Assembly (NCBI GenBank): GCA_034440455.1
Contig: JAWXCB010000047.1
Span: forward strand, 17,445 to 81,444
Length of the DNA: 64,000 bases
Direction of reading: 5' to 3'
Origin: JAWXCB01 sp034440455
GTDB taxonomy: Bacteria; Bacteroidota; Bacteroidia; Chitinophagales; CAIOSU01
The notes beneath the pieces were generated by a model. It was given only the letters and a program-made list of their open reading frames with translations, made no database searches and was not told where the DNA came from. The position numbers and the translations under genes are program-made. Shown here in pieces: positions 1 through 8,423 of the stretch. How positions within the stretch are numbered: position 1 is the stretch's first letter; each line of letters opens with the position of its first letter.

Positions 1-2
1 GA

Positions 3-1751
3 TTGCCCGTTGACAATACCGACTTCATCAATATAGATGCGTTAAGCCCTGATTTTTATTCTTTGGATATGTTCAGCGCGGATGAATTGCTGAATAATGG
101 AAATCCCTATGCCGCCTGGTTTGGCTATGACCACCTCGGCAACAAGCTGAACAGCGACCCGTCTTTTGATGATTTCTTTAAAAAGAAAGATGCAAACGGA
201 AATTTCACAAGAGAAATTGGCGCCTTCCGCCCGATTTATTCCTCTGCATACATTCAGGATAAGTTCAACTTCAAAGACTTGCTGTTCAATGTCGGTGTGC
301 GCGTTGACCGCTATGATGCAAACCAAAAAATATTGAACGACCGCTACTTGCTCTATCAGGCATATACGGTGGAAGAAGCAAGCAGCCGGTTAGACGGAGA
401 TGTGCCGACCAACATCGGCAATGACTATGTGGTGTATGTGGATGATTTCAATAAATCAAATCCCGTTCCTGTCGGCTACCGTGATGGAGACACGTGGTAC
501 ACCGCTGACGGCACGGAAACAAACAGTGCGCAGATAATTGCGAAGGCATCTTCTACGGGAAGAATTACTCCTTTTTTAGTAAACCCCAATGACAACATCA
601 AGTCGGAAGACTTCGAGCCTTCCAATTCGTTTAAAGATTACGAGCCGCAGATTACGGTGATGCCGCGTTTGGCTTTCTCCTTCAACCTCACGGAGCAATC
701 TTCTTTCTTTGCCCACTATGATATTTTGACGCAACGTCCGCAATCGCGCTTGCAGACAACGCCTGATGTGTGGTATTTCTTTGATGAAAACATCACAAGC
801 GTAATCAACAATCCTAATCTGAAGCCGGAAAAAACCATTGATTATGAGTTGGGCTTCCAGCAAAAAATTTCGGATGATTCCTATGTAACCTTCACTGCAT
901 TTTATCGCGAAATGAAAGACATGATTCAGGTGGTGAATGTCGCCTATGCTTATCCGAGAGATTACCAGACATTCGGCAACGTGGATTTCGGTACGGTGAA
1001 AGGCTTCTCAATGACCTTCGGCATGCGCAGCAGCGACAAGAGCAACCTGAACCTGCGCTTCAACTACACCATTCAGTTTGCCGAAGGAACAGGCTCCAAC
1101 TCCACTTCACAGTTAAATTTGATTGGCTCCGGGCAGCCAAACCTGCGCACCATCGCCCCGCTTGATTTTGATTCGCGCCATCTGATTAACCTCACCATTG
1201 ATTATGATTTCGGGAATGATACCTACGGTAATTATAAAGGACCGAGAACCAAAAAGGGGAAAGCTATTTTATCTGACCTCGGCTTCAACATCACCGCAAG
1301 AACCCGTTCAGGCGAGCCTTACACCAAGCAGAACAACGCTACTGCCGAAGCATTGCTCTCACAGGCAACAAGAAAGATTTTAACGGGTTCGCTCAACGGC
1401 TCGCGCCTGCCCTGGAATTTCCGCCTTGACCTGCGCGTGTGGAAAGACTTCAACCTGACACCGAAGAAGAAAGATGCAGAAGGAAAAGTGATTCCGGCAA
1501 AAAGGGATTTAAGGCTGAATGTGTATGTGCTGATTCAGAATGTGCTGAACACGCAGAACATCATCAATATTTATCCCTACACCGGCAACCCGGGTGATGA
1601 CGGCTACCTGACATCAGAAATCGGGCAGCAAGACATCACAGGAAAAGTGAATGCTACTTCTTATCAGGATTTATACAGAGCGTTTATCAACCAACCGGGC
1701 AACTTCAGCCTTCCGAGGCATGTTCGTATTGGGGGGATATTTAGCTTTTAA
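3..1751 (+). CDS. TonB-dependent receptor, C-terminal part (5' end outside window)
   Basis: This is the beta-barrel portion of an outer-membrane TonB-dependent receptor. The reading frame is open at the left edge, so the signal peptide, carboxypeptidase-like domain and plug lie outside the window. The visible 582 residues show alternating barrel strands and long loops, with segments typical of Bacteroidota receptors such as LKPEKTIDYELGFQQ (about residue 275) and DSRHLINLTIDYDF (about 395). The protein ends in Phe (RIGGIFSF), as expected for BAM-inserted barrels. A large exported protein and a PorV/PorQ-family protein follow on the same strand, so the three may work together at the outer membrane. 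The substrate cannot be inferred. The family call is firm. Confidence 0.9.
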   Translation: MPVDNTDFINIDALSPDFYSLDMFSADELLNNGNPYAAWFGYDHLGNKLNSDPSFDDFFKKKDANGNFTREIGAFRPIYSSAYIQDKFNFKDLLFNVGVRVDRYDANQKILNDRYLLYQAYTVEEASSRLDGDVPTNIGNDYVVYVDDFNKSNPVPVGYRDGDTWYTADGTETNSAQIIAKASSTGRITPFLVNPNDNIKSEDFEPSNSFKDYEPQITVMPRLAFSFNLTEQSSFFAHYDILTQRPQSRLQTTPDVWYFFDENITSVINNPNLKPEKTIDYELGFQQKISDDSYVTFTAFYREMKDMIQVVNVAYAYPRDYQTFGNVDFGTVKGFSMTFGMRSSDKSNLNLRFNYTIQFAEGTGSNSTSQLNLIGSGQPNLRTIAPLDFDSRHLINLTIDYDFGNDTYGNYKGPRTKKGKAILSDLGFNITARTRSGEPYTKQNNATAEALLSQATRKILTGSLNGSRLPWNFRLDLRVWKDFNLTPKKKDAEGKVIPAKRDLRLNVYVLIQNVLNTQNIINIYPYTGNPGDDGYLTSEIGQQDITGKVNATSYQDLYRAFINQPGNFSLPRHVRIGGIFSF

Positions 1752-1791
1752 TGAATTGATTAATTATGAAAATGTTCACCTCAACAATTTT

Positions 1792-1910
1792 GCCTCACCC
1801 TGAAGCGCTTCGCTTTCTGTTCCTCTCCAAAGGAGAGGGAGGCGCAGTTTCGGGGCAGTGTCGCGAAAATGTTTGGACTCCCTCTCCTTTAGAGAGGGGC
1901 GGGGTGAGGC
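1792..1910. repeat. Palindromic intergenic repeat element (GCCTCACCC ... GGGTGAGGC)
   Basis: The element has inverted ends: GCCTCACCC at 1792-1800 matches GGGTGAGGC at 1902-1910. Inside are CTCTCCAAAGGAGAGG and CTCTCCTTTAGAGAGG, each self-complementary and complementary to the other. Related copies lie at 11555-11591 and at the right edge of the window (63967-64000). It fills most of the gap between the receptor gene and the exported-protein gene and has no coding potential of its own. Confidence 0.8.
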
Positions 1911-1940
1911 TTAACTTTTTTTATGAAAAACCGCTGAATT

Positions 1941-4580
1941 ATGAATAAACAAGCCTTCAGCATCGCAGCAACCATCGTTGTTGCCCTGTCCGTTGCCGCT
2001 ACGGAAAATATCGGCTTTTCCGGCAAAGTTGCCATTGGCTATAAAGACATTGCCGCCACCTGCAACCCCGCAAGCGCGCAGGTTGACCTCGACATCAACA
2101 ACGTGCGCACTACGCTGCTCAACGGGGGCGACAAGTGGTGGGATTTGAATGATGCCCGCTATGAAGTCCCAAAGGTTGAACCGCCCGGTTCCGCTCCTTC
2201 CATCCATGCGCTGTTTGCAGGCGCCATTTGGATGGGCGGCATTGACGCGGGCAACCAGTTGAAAATTGCCGCGCAAACCTATCGCCAGAGCGGAAACGAC
2301 TTCTGGCCCGGTCCATTAGATAACAGTGCTTCCATTGATATTGCCGATTGCAACGAATACAATCGCTTTTGGAAAGTGAACGGATCGGATATTGACGATG
2401 TGATTGCTTGTTTTATAGCAAATAATGGCAATGGTTGTCCTGAAGGACAAATCCCTGCTTCCATTCTTGAATGGCCCGCAAAAGGCAATTTCAGGGCAAA
2501 GGGCGCTTTGGGAAATTTCCTCACTATCAATGACGACCTCGCCCCGTTTTTTGATTATGATGGCGATGGATTATATGACCCCACGCTGGGCGACTACCCG
2601 ATTCTGAACTCTGATTGTGATAATACCTATGCCGACCAAATGATTTTCTGGGTGTATAATGACAAGGGGAATATCCATACAGAAACAGGAGGGCAGCCTA
2701 TTGGCATCCAGGTGAATGCGCTTGCCTTTGCCTTTTCTACCAGCGATGAAGTAAATGACATGACCTTCTACCGCTACAAACTGATTAACAAAGGCAATAT
2801 CAACATCAACAATTTCTACATGGCACAGTGGGTTGACGCTGACTTGGGTTGTTTTCTAAATGATTATGTGGGCTGCGACACCACGCGTGATTTAGGCATT
2901 TGCTACAACGGAACTTCCGTTGATGCCGACTGCGCTACGCGCGGCTATGGCGTTGACCCTCCGCTGGTAGGTATTGACTTCTTTGAAGGTCCCTTGAGCG
3001 ACCCCGATACCGGCACCGGTTTGCGGAAGCAATTGGGAATGGCCGCATTTACTTACTACAACAATGACCAGTCTGTAACCGGAAATCCGCAAACTGCCGT
3101 GCATTTTTATAATTACATGACCAGCTTCTGGACGGATAATACTCCTTTCACCAGCGATGAGTGTACCGGTTATGGAGGCACTGTTCCTGCGAAGTTTATG
3201 TTTCCAAGTCCACCCCCACTATCTCCTTTCCCTGAATTTTGGTCAGAATGCGCCTGCAACAACACGCCTGCTGACCGCAGATTTTTGCAATCATCCGGTC
3301 CATTCACATTACAACCGGGTGCTGTGAATAATATTACCGTTGGCGCGATATGGGTGCGTCCTTCTGGCGTTTATCCCTGTCCTGATTTTGAAACCAGCAT
3401 TGGTCCGGCATCTGACAAGGCGCAGGCATTGTTTGATAATTGCTTCAAATTGGTGGATGGTCCTGATGCGCCTGATTTGGTAATCCGCGAGTTGGATAAG
3501 CAGGTGATCATTTCTTTCTTTAACGGACCTGCCTCAAATAATGTCGGTGAATCTTACAATGAAACCGACCCCGTTGCCCGCGCCAATTGGGAAACAGACC
3601 CTACCGCTACCGACACTACTTACAGGTTTCAGGGTTACATTCTCTACCAGTTGAAAAATGCGCAGGTAAGCGTGCAGGATTTGAATGATGTAAACAACGC
3701 CCGCATCGTGGCGCAGGTGGATGTGCAGGATGATATTGATAAGCTTGTAAACTTCACGTTCAACGCTTCCTTGGGTGGCGATGTGCCTGAACTGAAAGTG
3801 GATGGCAATAATGAAGGCATCCGCAGAACATTCAGCATCACCGAAGATTTGTTTGCCACCGGCTCAAAAACTTTGGTAAACCACAAGAACTACTACTTCG
3901 CAGTAGTTGCCTATGCCTACAACAACTATGAGGATTACGACCCGCTGCGCGCTTTTGAAGGCGGGCAGAAAACGTCTTATTTGCAAGGCAGGCGCAACTA
4001 CCAAGTATATTCAGCCATTCCCCACATGTGGGAATCAGCAAGGGGCGGCACGGATATGGTTGCCCGTTATGGCGATGGCGTTGAAATCACCCGCCTTGAA
4101 GGAAAAGGCAATGGCGGCTTGAATTTGGAATTAACGCAGGAATCCATTGACAACATCATGAATAATCCAACTCACTTCTATGGTCCGATTGTCTATAAAG
4201 AAAACAGTGGACCAATTGATGTGAAGGTGTATGACCCGATGAAGTTGAGAGATGCCTACTTTGAATTTACCATGATTGATTCAGGTGTAAACCCCGTAGT
4301 GATTCGCGGAGTGTTGGATAACACTTCATTAATCGGCACCGAAGCGACATGGCAGTTGGATATTTACCCGGATGACACGGATATTCCGTTTTCTCAGGTT
4401 TTTTCCGACAGAAATATCGAAGAAGCCAACGAACAATTAATTGCTGATTACGGCATTTCTATCAGGCTGAATCAGGTGGGCTTGCCGGGAAAGGCACCTG
4501 ATGACTACCCTGTTCCCCAGGATATTAACACCGGGTTTATCCCGGCAAACGGTTTCATTGAGTCAACCATTAATTTTTAG
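1941..4580 (+). CDS. Large exported T9SS-associated protein, N-terminal part, ended by an in-frame TAG
   Basis: This encodes an 879-residue secreted protein. A hydrophobic N-terminal segment (about residues 5-25) acts as a signal peptide. It is followed by a region I recognise from large Bacteroidota exported proteins (DLDINNVRTTLL, WMGGIDAGNQLK). The frame closes at TAG 4578-4580, but the next codons in the same frame continue the same protein: nine sense codons lead into the segment beginning at 4608. The original gene therefore most likely ran from 1941 to 6050 (1,369 codons), with this part as its first two thirds. Without the rest it lacks a C-terminal sorting-like domain and would probably not reach the cell surface. 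The molecular role of the family is unknown to me. The neighbouring receptor and PorV-like genes suggest a surface-exposed protein. Confidence 0.8.
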   Translation: MNKQAFSIAATIVVALSVAATENIGFSGKVAIGYKDIAATCNPASAQVDLDINNVRTTLLNGGDKWWDLNDARYEVPKVEPPGSAPSIHALFAGAIWMGGIDAGNQLKIAAQTYRQSGNDFWPGPLDNSASIDIADCNEYNRFWKVNGSDIDDVIACFIANNGNGCPEGQIPASILEWPAKGNFRAKGALGNFLTINDDLAPFFDYDGDGLYDPTLGDYPILNSDCDNTYADQMIFWVYNDKGNIHTETGGQPIGIQVNALAFAFSTSDEVNDMTFYRYKLINKGNININNFYMAQWVDADLGCFLNDYVGCDTTRDLGICYNGTSVDADCATRGYGVDPPLVGIDFFEGPLSDPDTGTGLRKQLGMAAFTYYNNDQSVTGNPQTAVHFYNYMTSFWTDNTPFTSDECTGYGGTVPAKFMFPSPPPLSPFPEFWSECACNNTPADRRFLQSSGPFTLQPGAVNNITVGAIWVRPSGVYPCPDFETSIGPASDKAQALFDNCFKLVDGPDAPDLVIRELDKQVIISFFNGPASNNVGESYNETDPVARANWETDPTATDTTYRFQGYILYQLKNAQVSVQDLNDVNNARIVAQVDVQDDIDKLVNFTFNASLGGDVPELKVDGNNEGIRRTFSITEDLFATGSKTLVNHKNYYFAVVAYAYNNYEDYDPLRAFEGGQKTSYLQGRRNYQVYSAIPHMWESARGGTDMVARYGDGVEITRLEGKGNGGLNLELTQESIDNIMNNPTHFYGPIVYKENSGPIDVKVYDPMKLRDAYFEFTMIDSGVNPVVIRGVLDNTSLIGTEATWQLDIYPDDTDIPFSQVFSDRNIEEANEQLIADYGISIRLNQVGLPGKAPDDYPVPQDINTGFIPANGFIESTINF

Positions 4581-4607
4581 AATTCAGAAATTCGTTGGTT
4601 CACAGGC

Positions 4608-6050
4608 GTGAATGATCAGGGAACATTCAGCTCCCAAAACTGGATTCGCGCAGGGCAATATACCGGTGGCGATAATGACCAGTTCCTGGAGTTTTTTGAT
4701 GACCATAACTATTCCGGGTCAGATACAAGCGGGCGTCCTGGCGCTAAAGTGTTTTATGACCCCGGCAATGTTTTTGGAACTATGCTGGGTGGCACATGGA
4801 CTCCTTACGGTTTAGCTGCAAACTGGGTGAATACAGATGCGGAATTTCTAACACTGATTCGCCAAAGCGGCATCAATGGGGGCAGACCGTTTTCCTATGG
4901 TCCTGCTTTCCCGTGGAAACACAGGCAAACCTTCACGCCCTCCATCAACTTTTCAATAACAGAAAATTGCCTGCACAACCTGCAAGGCGTTGACCTCGTG
5001 CTCACTGCTGATAAAAGCAAATGGACGCGCTGCGTAGTGGTTGAGTTGGGCGAAGACAACACGCTCACGGAAGGTGTCGCCAACAAAGGTCAAATCCGGC
5101 AGCATATCTCGTGGGATAAGAGTGGCAATTATATTGCTTCCGACACTGGTCGCTCTTGGTTTCCCGGCTATGCAATCAATGTGGAATCAGGCGAGCGGCT
5201 GAATCTGATGTTTGGCGAAGACTCCTGGCTGATTGGCGAAAACGGACGCGACATGATCTGGAACCCGACCTCCACCATCTACAACCCTGTGCCGGGCAGC
5301 GAGCCGCTGTTTGGCGGAAAGCATTACATCTATGTGATGAATACGAAGTATGATGAAGGCGCAGAGTTTCAGCGCGTGATGTTAGATAGCTTTAACGTGT
5401 ATAAGCGGTTAGCAGGAGCGGTAACCAGCACGAATAAATTTGTAATTACTCCGCTGAATGACTCTGTTTATCAGCATATCATGTGGACTTCAATGTCCAC
5501 GATTGCGCCCGGCTATAAATTCAAATCGTTGGAGGATGGGTTTATTCCCACTGAAACAAAAGTGCGGCTGCGCGTGAATGTTCCTTATGGAAGATTTACG
5601 GTGGATGGCTCAAACGGTGGCGTGCCGAAATACGCATTCTCCACTGAGGGCATCGGCACGGAATTGAACGTGGTTGAAGTAGCAAAGGATGCCTGCGACC
5701 AGATACGCGCAGTGCCGAATCCCTATTACGCTTATTCCGCTTATGAGAACAGCCAGTTGGACAACCGCGTGAAGATTACCAATCTGCCGGATAACTGCAC
5801 GGTTACTATCTACACGATTAACGGAACGCTTATCCGCCAGTTTACCCGCGCAGTGGCTGGCGATATTTCAGAAGGAAAAACAACCGAGGTTATCAATTTG
5901 GATAATTCGCTTGATTGGGATTTAAAAAACAATAAAGACATTCCCGTAGCCAGCGGACTCTACCTGATTCATATTAAAGCGGATGGCGTGTGTGAAAAAG
6001 TAGTGAAGTGGTTTGGAGTGTTAAGACCGATTGATTTGGATACGTTCTGA
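4608..6050 (+). CDS. C-terminal part of the interrupted exported protein, with sorting-like tail
   Basis: This segment is in the same frame as the gene starting at 1941 and is separated from it only by TAG 4578-4580 and nine codons. It has no signal peptide of its own and begins with GTG inside what reads as continuous protein sequence, so independent translation is doubtful. The last 100 residues look like a FlgD/T9SS type A sorting-type beta-sandwich: NPYYAYSAYE near residue 375, then VTIYTINGTLIRQF, then VASGLYLIHIKADG, ending in KWFGVLRPIDLDTF. Tails of this kind normally direct cargo through T9SS, often with a PorV-family partner, and such a gene lies just downstream. It is either the 3' half of a nonsense-mutated gene or part of an intact gene with a sequencing error. 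Confidence 0.7.
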   Translation: MNDQGTFSSQNWIRAGQYTGGDNDQFLEFFDDHNYSGSDTSGRPGAKVFYDPGNVFGTMLGGTWTPYGLAANWVNTDAEFLTLIRQSGINGGRPFSYGPAFPWKHRQTFTPSINFSITENCLHNLQGVDLVLTADKSKWTRCVVVELGEDNTLTEGVANKGQIRQHISWDKSGNYIASDTGRSWFPGYAINVESGERLNLMFGEDSWLIGENGRDMIWNPTSTIYNPVPGSEPLFGGKHYIYVMNTKYDEGAEFQRVMLDSFNVYKRLAGAVTSTNKFVITPLNDSVYQHIMWTSMSTIAPGYKFKSLEDGFIPTETKVRLRVNVPYGRFTVDGSNGGVPKYAFSTEGIGTELNVVEVAKDACDQIRAVPNPYYAYSAYENSQLDNRVKITNLPDNCTVTIYTINGTLIRQFTRAVAGDISEGKTTEVINLDNSLDWDLKNNKDIPVASGLYLIHIKADGVCEKVVKWFGVLRPIDLDTF

Positions 6051-6113
6051 TGATTCGATGATTTGCTGATTCGATCATTTGTAAATGACTATTCAATAAC
6101 GAATAACTGATTA

Positions 6114-7220
6114 ATGATAACTGAAAACTTAAAAGGCGTGAAAAGAACAATCTTACTGTTTGCTTTAGTTACTGTGGTGCTAAAGTGTGCCCAGGCAGGC
6201 AATCCCGACCGTGCCGGTGAAGCGGGAGCTTCTGAATTGCTTATCAACCCGTGGGCGCGCAGCGGAGGCTTGTTTGGGATGAACAGCTCGCGTGTAATGG
6301 GATTGGAAGCCGAGCGCGTAAATATCGCAGGGCTTGCTTTCATGCATAATAAAACCGAAGCGGTGTTCACGCGCAGCCACTGGCTGCAAGGCACCGACAT
6401 CTTTATTAACGCAGCAGGAGTAGGTCAGAAGTTCGGAAAGGACAAAGAAAATGCAATGAGTTTCACCTTCATGTCTATGAACTTCGGAGAAATCGAGCGC
6501 ACCACCACCACCAACCCCGAAGGCGGATTGGGAACTTTCGAACCGCAATTCTTCAATATGGGTTTGGGATTTGCCCGCACATTCTCCAAGCGCATCTATG
6601 CCGGGATGGCAGTGCGCATCATCTCCGAGCGTATTGACGATTTGAAAGCATTCGGCTTTTGCATTGACCTGGGCATTCAATACGTAACAGGAAAATTGGA
6701 TAACGCGCGATTCGGAGTTTCGCTGCGCAACATCGGCACCCCGATGAAGTTCAGCGGTGACGGGTTAGTATTCAGAGGAGCCGCGCCCGGGGGCGATTAC
6801 CAACAGTCGCAAAGCCAGCGCACGGAAAAATTTGAGTTGCCTTCACAGTTGAACATTGGCGCATCGTATGACATTTACGTGGACAACCTGAAAAACGACA
6901 AAGAGAAAAAGCATGACCATCGCTTGTCTGTCATTTTCAACTATGCTTCCAACTCATTTGGCAAAGACAATGTAGGCGGAGGATTGGAATATTCGTGGAA
7001 AGAGATTTTCATGCTCAGAGGCGGCTATCGCTGGGAGAAAGGCATCAATGATGATGTGGAAAGAACATCCGCGCACAGAGGCATCAGTGCCGGCTTCTCC
7101 GCGCAGGTTCCGCTCAAGAAGGACAAAGAAAACAGTCCCTCCATCGGCATTGATTATGCTTACTTAGTGTCAAGCCCATTCAGAGGAACACACCAATATG
7201 GTGTGCGCTTTATCCTGTAA
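6114..7220 (+). CDS. PorV/PorQ-family outer-membrane beta-barrel protein
   Basis: This 368-residue protein has an N-terminal signal peptide ending near AQA (residue 28), followed by an early GASELLINPWARSGGLFGMNSS segment typical of PorV/PorQ proteins, in which short glycine-rich turns precede barrel strands (FGVSLRNIG, FMLRGGYRWEKG). The C-terminus ends in hydrophobic and aromatic residues (YGVRFIL). PorV carries T9SS cargo from the Sov/SprA translocon to the attachment complex, and related proteins act as cargo-specific partners. This one follows the interrupted exported gene by 63 nt, so I infer it serves that protein rather than being the housekeeping PorV. A terminator hairpin follows at 7242-7278. 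Confidence 0.8.
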   Translation: MITENLKGVKRTILLFALVTVVLKCAQAGNPDRAGEAGASELLINPWARSGGLFGMNSSRVMGLEAERVNIAGLAFMHNKTEAVFTRSHWLQGTDIFINAAGVGQKFGKDKENAMSFTFMSMNFGEIERTTTTNPEGGLGTFEPQFFNMGLGFARTFSKRIYAGMAVRIISERIDDLKAFGFCIDLGIQYVTGKLDNARFGVSLRNIGTPMKFSGDGLVFRGAAPGGDYQQSQSQRTEKFELPSQLNIGASYDIYVDNLKNDKEKKHDHRLSVIFNYASNSFGKDNVGGGLEYSWKEIFMLRGGYRWEKGINDDVERTSAHRGISAGFSAQVPLKKDKENSPSIGIDYAYLVSSPFRGTHQYGVRFIL

Positions 7221-7241
7221 TCCTTATTTTTGCCAACATAC

Positions 7242-7278
7242 AAACGAAACGTTTCCCCTTGGAGACGTTTCGTTTTTT
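7242..7278 (+). terminator. Rho-independent terminator after the PorV-like gene
   Basis: An 11-bp perfect stem (7242-7252 paired with 7265-7275, core ACGAAACGT/ACGTTTCGT) is followed directly by a run of six T at 7273-7278. It lies 21 nt after the stop of the PorV-like gene and closes that transcription unit before greA. Confidence 0.85.
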
Positions 7279-7467
7279 AGTCTAAACCAGACACGAGATA
7301 TTAGACATGAGATGTGAGATAATAGACAGGAGAACTGAACGGGATATGCGTGGATGGAAGTCCCCCTTGCGGGATGGCTTTGAGCATTTGCGAAGGGGGG
7401 ATGCGTTTGCCCCACGCGCTAACCGGGGGATGATTCAAAACTCAAAACTTTAAACTTCAAACTAACT

Positions 7468-7941
7468 ATGAGCCAGATACAATACATGACCCAGGAAGGG
7501 TTAGACAAACTGAAAGAAGAATTAAACTTTCTGAAAACGAAAGGCAGAAAAGAGATGGCTGACCAAATTGCTGAAGCGCGCGCAAAAGGAGATTTGAAGG
7601 AAAACGCGGAATATGACGCTGCAAAGGAAGCGCAGGGACACATGGAGGCGCGTATCGCTCTCCTCTCGGATGCTGTTTCCACCGCGCGTATCTTGGAAGC
7701 AAGCAGCGGAGCGCTCACATCGGTGGTAATTCTCTCTACCGTTGAACTCAAAAATCTAAAAGCAGATAAAGTTGTAAAATACACGCTCGTGTCTGAGCAT
7801 GAAGCAGATTTGAAAAGCGGCAAGATTTCCATTGGTTCTCCTATTGGAAAAGGCTTGCTCGGCAAAGCAAAAGGCGAGAAAGTGGACATCACAACTCCCG
7901 GTGGAGTTATCAAGTTTCAAATTCTTTCCATCAAGCGATAA
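7468..7941 (+). CDS. greA: Transcription elongation factor GreA
   Basis: GreA enters the secondary channel of RNA polymerase and stimulates cleavage of the backtracked transcript. The 157-residue length is standard. The N-terminal coiled-coil hairpin (residues 8-75) carries the family signature at its tip, KGDLKENAEYDAAKE (about 39-53), including the acidic residues that act at the polymerase active site. The C-terminal FKBP-like domain has the expected ISIGSPIGKGLLGKAKGEKVD motif. A HIT-family gene follows after 5 nt, a pairing I know from many Bacteroidota. The leader contains a short AAAACTCAAAACTT-type phrase repeat. Confidence 0.97.
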   Translation: MSQIQYMTQEGLDKLKEELNFLKTKGRKEMADQIAEARAKGDLKENAEYDAAKEAQGHMEARIALLSDAVSTARILEASSGALTSVVILSTVELKNLKADKVVKYTLVSEHEADLKSGKISIGSPIGKGLLGKAKGEKVDITTPGGVIKFQILSIKR

Positions 7942-7946
7942 ACCGG

Positions 7947-8342
7947 ATGGCGAGCATTTTTACCAAAATCATCAATGGAGAAATCCCCTGCTACAAAATA
8001 GCAGAGACCGATGAGTGCCTTGCCTTTCTCGACATCAATCCGCTTGCAAAAGGACATACTTTAGTAATTCCAAAGAAAGAAGTGGATTACATTTTTGATG
8101 TGGAAGACGAGTTGTATGTAAAGATGTTTTCGTTTGCAAAAAAGGTAGCGAAGGCAATCAAAGCAACCGTTCCCTGTGAAAGAATCGGTATTGCAGTGAT
8201 TGGCTTGGAAGTGCCTCATGCGCATATCCATCTCTGCCCGATTAACAGTGTGCATGATTTGAGTTTCTCCAATCCAAGAGTGAAACTGACGAAAGAAGAA
8301 TTTCAGGAATTGGCAAAAGCAATACAGGCGAATTATCAATAA
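7947..8342 (+). CDS. HIT-family nucleotide-binding hydrolase
   Basis: This 131-residue histidine-triad protein has IFTKIINGEIPCYKI at the N-terminus, the hallmark of the HinT/protein kinase C inhibitor branch, and the catalytic triad HAHIHL near residues 91-96. HIT proteins hydrolyse purine nucleoside phosphoramidates or related adenylates, and the middle His of the triad is the nucleophile. The start at 7947 lies 5 nt after the greA stop, so the two are co-transcribed. Downstream lies a palindromic repeat that separates it from the convergent receptor gene. Confidence 0.93.
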   Translation: MASIFTKIINGEIPCYKIAETDECLAFLDINPLAKGHTLVIPKKEVDYIFDVEDELYVKMFSFAKKVAKAIKATVPCERIGIAVIGLEVPHAHIHLCPINSVHDLSFSNPRVKLTKEEFQELAKAIQANYQ

Positions 8343-8344
8343 GC

Positions 8345-8418
8345 TGTCATGCCGGATTTATTCCGGCATCTCCCCGCGGGTGTTTGGGCTGTGATTGTTG
8401 AATAAGTCCGCAATGACA
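8345..8418. repeat. Dispersed repeat with TGTCAT/ATGACA ends, copy 1
   Basis: TGTCAT at 8345-8350 and ATGACA at 8413-8418 are inverted ends. Just inside is a perfect 8-bp hairpin, ATGCCGGA/TCCGGCAT with a 5-nt loop. The right part contains AAGTCCGCAATGACACG. A second copy with the same ends and hairpin lies at 13259-13356. The element sits between two convergent genes and may also act as a terminator hairpin. Confidence 0.8.
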
Positions 8419-8423
8419 CGTTC

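Noticed and set aside
4578..4580. TAG as a reassigned or recoded sense codon
   Set aside because: Other genes in the window use TAG as a normal stop, no recoding hairpin or suppressor tRNA is visible, and only one gene is affected.
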